This document shows, piece by piece, positions 61,591 through 64,000 of a stretch of DNA of 64,000 nucleotides. The notes under the pieces are model-generated. The model was not told the DNA's origin. It did no database searches and was given only the letters and a program-made list of their open reading frames with translations. The stretch comes from Arthrobacter sp. SLBN-100 (lineage in GTDB: Bacteria > Actinomycetota > Actinomycetes > Actinomycetales > Micrococcaceae): the NCBI RefSeq assembly GCF_006715305.1, contig NZ_VFMY01000001.1:1488001-1552000 (forward strand), in the 5' to 3' direction. Numbering within the stretch: the first letter of the stretch is position 1; each line of letters opens with the position of its first letter. The position numbers and the translations under genes are program-made.

Positions 61591-62258
61591 AGGGCCCTCT
61601 TCCTGGGTCCGGGGACCTGGGCGTCGGATTCGCGCAGGTACAAAGGCGTGGAGTCCAGGAGTTCACCGCCTGCGGCGAGCCGGGCCAGCGCGAACTGGCC
61701 CAGGTACAGGGCGTCCGGCTGTTCGCGGGCGAATTCCGGGTCCGCTTTCAGGGTGTCTGCGTAGAGCCCGGACCCGGCACCGTAGGCGGGAAGATCCGGC
61801 AGGTCCGCCGCGAAGCTGACGTGCGGGCCGTCCTCCAATACGGGAAGCTGTCCTTCCGTGAGGCTGTAGCGGGCCCAGTAGACCTCTTTGCGCCGCGCGT
61901 CCGTCACCACCAGGAATTCCGGGGCGGCGGCGGTGGATTCCGCGACTTCCAGGGCCACGGCGTCCAGGCTCATCAGCCCGTACAGGGGCTTGCCCCAGAC
62001 GAAGGACAGGGTTCGCGCGGTGGCGATTCCGGACCGGAGCCCGGTAAACGGGCCCGGGCCGACGCCGACCACCAGGGCATCGATCTCAGCTCCGCCCACG
62101 CCGGCCTCAAGGAGCATTTTCTCAATCCCGGGAGCAAGAACCTCCGCGTGGCTGCGGGTGTCCTCGGTGGAGAAGCTGGCCACCACGCCTTCCAGTGCGT
62201 CATCCGAGACGAGCGCCGCGCTGGCCACGGCGGAAGTGTCGATGGCGAGGATAAGCAT
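61587..62258 (-). CDS. tsaB: tRNA threonylcarbamoyladenosine biosynthesis protein
   Basis: A 223-residue ASKHA protein: LILAIDTSAVASAALVSDD, VVGVGPGPFTGLRSGIATARTLSFVWGKPLYGLMSLDAVA. TsaB scaffolds the TsaBDE complex. It starts on the base where the tsaE stop begins (one-base overlap), and its end overlaps rimI by four bases. Confidence 0.95.
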   Translation of the reverse strand: MLILAIDTSAVASAALVSDDALEGVVASFSTEDTRSHAEVLAPGIEKMLLEAGVGGAEIDALVVGVGPGPFTGLRSGIATARTLSFVWGKPLYGLMSLDAVALEVAESTAAAPEFLVVTDARRKEVYWARYSLTEGQLPVLEDGPHVSFAADLPDLPAYGAGSGLYADTLKADPEFAREQPDALYLGQFALARLAAGGELLDSTPLYLRESDAQVPGPRKRAL

Positions 62259-62905
62259 CAGGGTTTCCCTTCGAAGGTGGCCACCGGGTCCGGGACGGCC
62301 GGCCAGCGCGGGCCGTAGCCGCGCATCACGATGGTCCGGGGCTCATCCGTGTCCCCATTTTCGAAATCAAGCATTTCGCCGCCTGTCATTCTGCCGGTAC
62401 CCGCACTGCCATCCGCGCCGACAGCACCCACTCCAATAGCCTGAAGTCCAGTAGCCCGGTGCAGGTCAATTTCCAGCCTGCTCTCGCTGAGGTGCTCCAC
62501 CCGGTCGTGGCCCCATTCGACCACCGTCACGGACGAATCAAGGGTGTTCTCAAGGTCGATATCGTCGATTTCGGCTGCCGAGCCCAGCCGGTACGCGTCC
62601 ACATGCACCAGGTCCGGTCCGCCGGGACGGGGCCCGTCCGGCAGGTTGGGGTGGATGCGGACCAGGACGAAGGTAGGGGAAATGACGCCGGAACGCACAC
62701 CCAGCCCCTCCCCCAGCCCCTGCGTGAAGGTCGTTTTCCCCGCACCCAGCTCGCCGGAAAGCACCAGCAGGTCCCCGGCTTCCAGGACGCCCGCAAGGCG
62801 CACGCCGAGGTTATGCGTCTGTTCCGCCGTCGTCGCCGTTAACGTCTTTTCCCAGTTGGGCCGCGCCTCGGGACTGTTCTCCGCGGGCTGGTTGGACGAG
62901 CTCAT
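62258..62905 (-). CDS. tsaE: tRNA t6A biosynthesis ATPase
   Basis: A 215-residue P-loop protein. ATTAEQTHNLGVRLAGVLEAGDLLVLSGELGAGKTTFTQGLGEGLGV holds the Walker A; SPTFVLVRIHPNL and LVHVDAYRLGSAAEIDDIDLE follow, with VTVVEWGHDRVEHL at the end of the core. Residues ~150-215 form a C-terminal extension (GADGSAGTGRMTGGEMLDFENG...) beyond the usual ~150-residue TsaE. The ATPase drives the TsaBD cycle. The start overlaps the alr stop by four bases. Confidence 0.93.
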   Translation of the reverse strand: MSSSNQPAENSPEARPNWEKTLTATTAEQTHNLGVRLAGVLEAGDLLVLSGELGAGKTTFTQGLGEGLGVRSGVISPTFVLVRIHPNLPDGPRPGGPDLVHVDAYRLGSAAEIDDIDLENTLDSSVTVVEWGHDRVEHLSESRLEIDLHRATGLQAIGVGAVGADGSAGTGRMTGGEMLDFENGDTDEPRTIVMRGYGPRWPAVPDPVATFEGKP

Positions 62906-64000
62906 GCGGCCCCCTCCCCACCATGCCCGGCGGCGGGCTGTTCGTTGATGAAGCGGCGCGGAACCCGCGGGCTGATCCGGGTCACAATCTCGTAGTTGAT
63001 GGTTCCGGCGGAGCGTGCCCAGTCATCAGCAGTGGGGCCGCCGTCCGCTCCGTCGCCGAACAGCTGTGCTTCGGCGCCCAGCAGCCCTGCACCTCCTGGG
63101 CCAACATCGCCGAGGTCGATTACCATCTGGTCCATCGCGATCCGCCCCACCACGGGGTAGGTCCTGCCGGCTACCCGGACCGGGCCGCCGGTGGCGACGC
63201 GTGGAATCCCGTCGGCATAGCCCACCGGAATCAGGCCCAGGGTGCTGGGGCCGCTCGTGTGGTACCGGAGGCCGTAGGACACGCCCTGCCCGTCCGGCAC
63301 CTCCTTGCACTGGGACACCACAGTCCGCAGCTCCATTGCCGGCCGCAGTCCCAGCTCGGCCGAGGTCTGGCCGGCAAAGGGCGACAGTCCGTAAATGCCC
63401 AGGCCCACCCGGACCAGGTCAAAGTGCGTGTCGGGACGGGACAGCGTGGCCGGGGTGTTGGCCAGGTGCCGGACTTCGGGGTCTACCCCCGCGTCCTCCG
63501 CAACCGCCAGCACTTCCCGGAACGCGGCGAGCTGCTGATCGGTCTCGGGGCGTTCCGGCTCATCGGCGACTGCGAGGTGCGAGAAGATTCCCACCACGCG
63601 CAGCAGCCCCTGGTCCTGGTATTCCATCGCTTCGCCCACCAAGTGGTCCCAGGTATCAAGCGTCGCGCCGTTGCGTCCAAGGCCGGTGTCAACCTTCAGG
63701 TGGATCCGGGCCGGGCGCTCCTGTTCCCGGGCCGCCGCGACAATGCGATCGAGCTCCCAGCCGGAGCATCCTATGTCGACGCCGGCCGCCACCGCGGCGC
63801 CGAAGTTGCTTTCCGTGGTGTGCAGCCAGGCGAGCAGCGGCACGTCGATTCCGGCGGCCCGCAGAGCCAAGGCCTCGGAGATGTGGGCGACGCCCAGCCA
63901 TGCTGCGCCCGCTTCAAGGGCCGCCCGGGCCACCGGGACCGCGCCATGTCCGTAAGCATCAGCCTTCACCACGGCCATCACCTTCGCCGGGGACGCTGCT
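62902..64000 (-). CDS. alr: Alanine racemase, 5'-truncated by the window edge
   Basis: At least 366 codons; the frame stays open to the right window edge and the codons before KVMAVVKADAYGHG continue the family's N-terminal strand, so the start lies outside. The PLP lysine is in VVKADAYGHG. GLNPSQCKEVPDGQGVSYGLRYHTSG-like segments and RIAMDQMVIDLGDV, which follows the catalytic Tyr strand, fit Alr. It supplies D-Ala for peptidoglycan and leads the tsaE-tsaB-rimI-tsaD operon by a four-base overlap. Confidence 0.94.
   Translation of the reverse strand, partial: AASPAKVMAVVKADAYGHGAVPVARAALEAGAAWLGVAHISEALALRAAGIDVPLLAWLHTTESNFGAAVAAGVDIGCSGWELDRIVAAAREQERPARIHLKVDTGLGRNGATLDTWDHLVGEAMEYQDQGLLRVVGIFSHLAVADEPERPETDQQLAAFREVLAVAEDAGVDPEVRHLANTPATLSRPDTHFDLVRVGLGIYGLSPFAGQTSAELGLRPAMELRTVVSQCKEVPDGQGVSYGLRYHTSGPSTLGLIPVGYADGIPRVATGGPVRVAGRTYPVVGRIAMDQMVIDLGDVGPGGAGLLGAEAQLFGDGADGGPTADDWARSAGTINYEIVTRISPRVPRRFINEQPAAGHGGEGAA

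Overview
The window is high-GC chromosomal DNA from an actinobacterium, most probably Arthrobacter, Pseudarthrobacter or another Micrococcaceae. The case rests on GTG and TTG starts, TAnnnT -10 boxes directly upstream of start codons, a GroEL with a His-rich tail, CIRCE operators, a GuaB3 paralogue, a SepX/GLPR-like membrane protein next to galU and rimJ, and overlapping alr-tsaE-tsaB-rimI-tsaD genes. I see no rRNA, CRISPR array, prophage or insertion sequence. One tRNA gene, tRNA-Ala(CGC), is present.

Layout. 1-8.5 kb: end of xseA, xseB, a PPK2 kinase, an AlaA-like aminotransferase, a four-gene osmoprotectant ABC operon, a pirin and an N-acetylglucosamine-kinase-like gene. 8.5-13.4 kb: regulator/transporter pairs (LysR with an MFS pump; a second MFS between two Lrp/AsnC regulators). 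13.4-19.1 kb: corA, tRNA-Ala, a galU-rimJ-SepX/GLPR-like cluster, a 5-formyltetrahydrofolate cyclo-ligase gene, an FmdB-type zinc ribbon gene behind a CIRCE operator, and a SAF-domain gene. 19.1-32.3 kb: a 1369-residue helicase-nuclease-like protein, guaA, DUF3817, SURF1, a lone PTS IIA, glpD, guaB3 and an ABC exporter. 32.3-40.9 kb: a fructan/fructose module. 40.9-49.6 kb: guaB, an acyltransferase, a flavin monooxygenase with a small PQ-loop-like membrane protein, a LuxR-type regulator and an ATP-dependent DNA ligase. 49.6-64 kb: a DHFR-like gene, groES-groEL, a DMT transporter, a THUMP-like methyltransferase, a shikimate-dehydrogenase-like gene, a GH3 lipoprotein, a YbdK-type ligase, a small cupin/monooxygenase pair and the t6A operon led by alr.

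The best-supported functional unit is the fructan module. A secreted GH32 levanase should release fructose. A Frc-type ABC importer (binding protein, permease, ATPase) would take it up and a PfkB-family fructokinase would phosphorylate it. A LacI-family repressor is encoded divergently. Three identical copies of the palindrome TGACA-TCGT-TGTCA sit upstream of the levanase, the repressor and the importer, and a one-mismatch copy lies 125 bp further upstream of the levanase. The levanase itself appears to carry an accessory module inserted inside another copy of that module.

Other points of interest: a conserved-looking SF1 helicase whose Walker A lysine position is glutamine, joined to a Vsr-like nuclease domain; CIRCE control predicted for an FmdB-type gene; two CIRCE elements overlapping the groES promoter; a galU-rimJ junction with no glp/moeA between them; and about sixteen genes whose -10 box predicts leaderless transcripts. 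Functions are assigned from motifs and family knowledge only; no database search was run.
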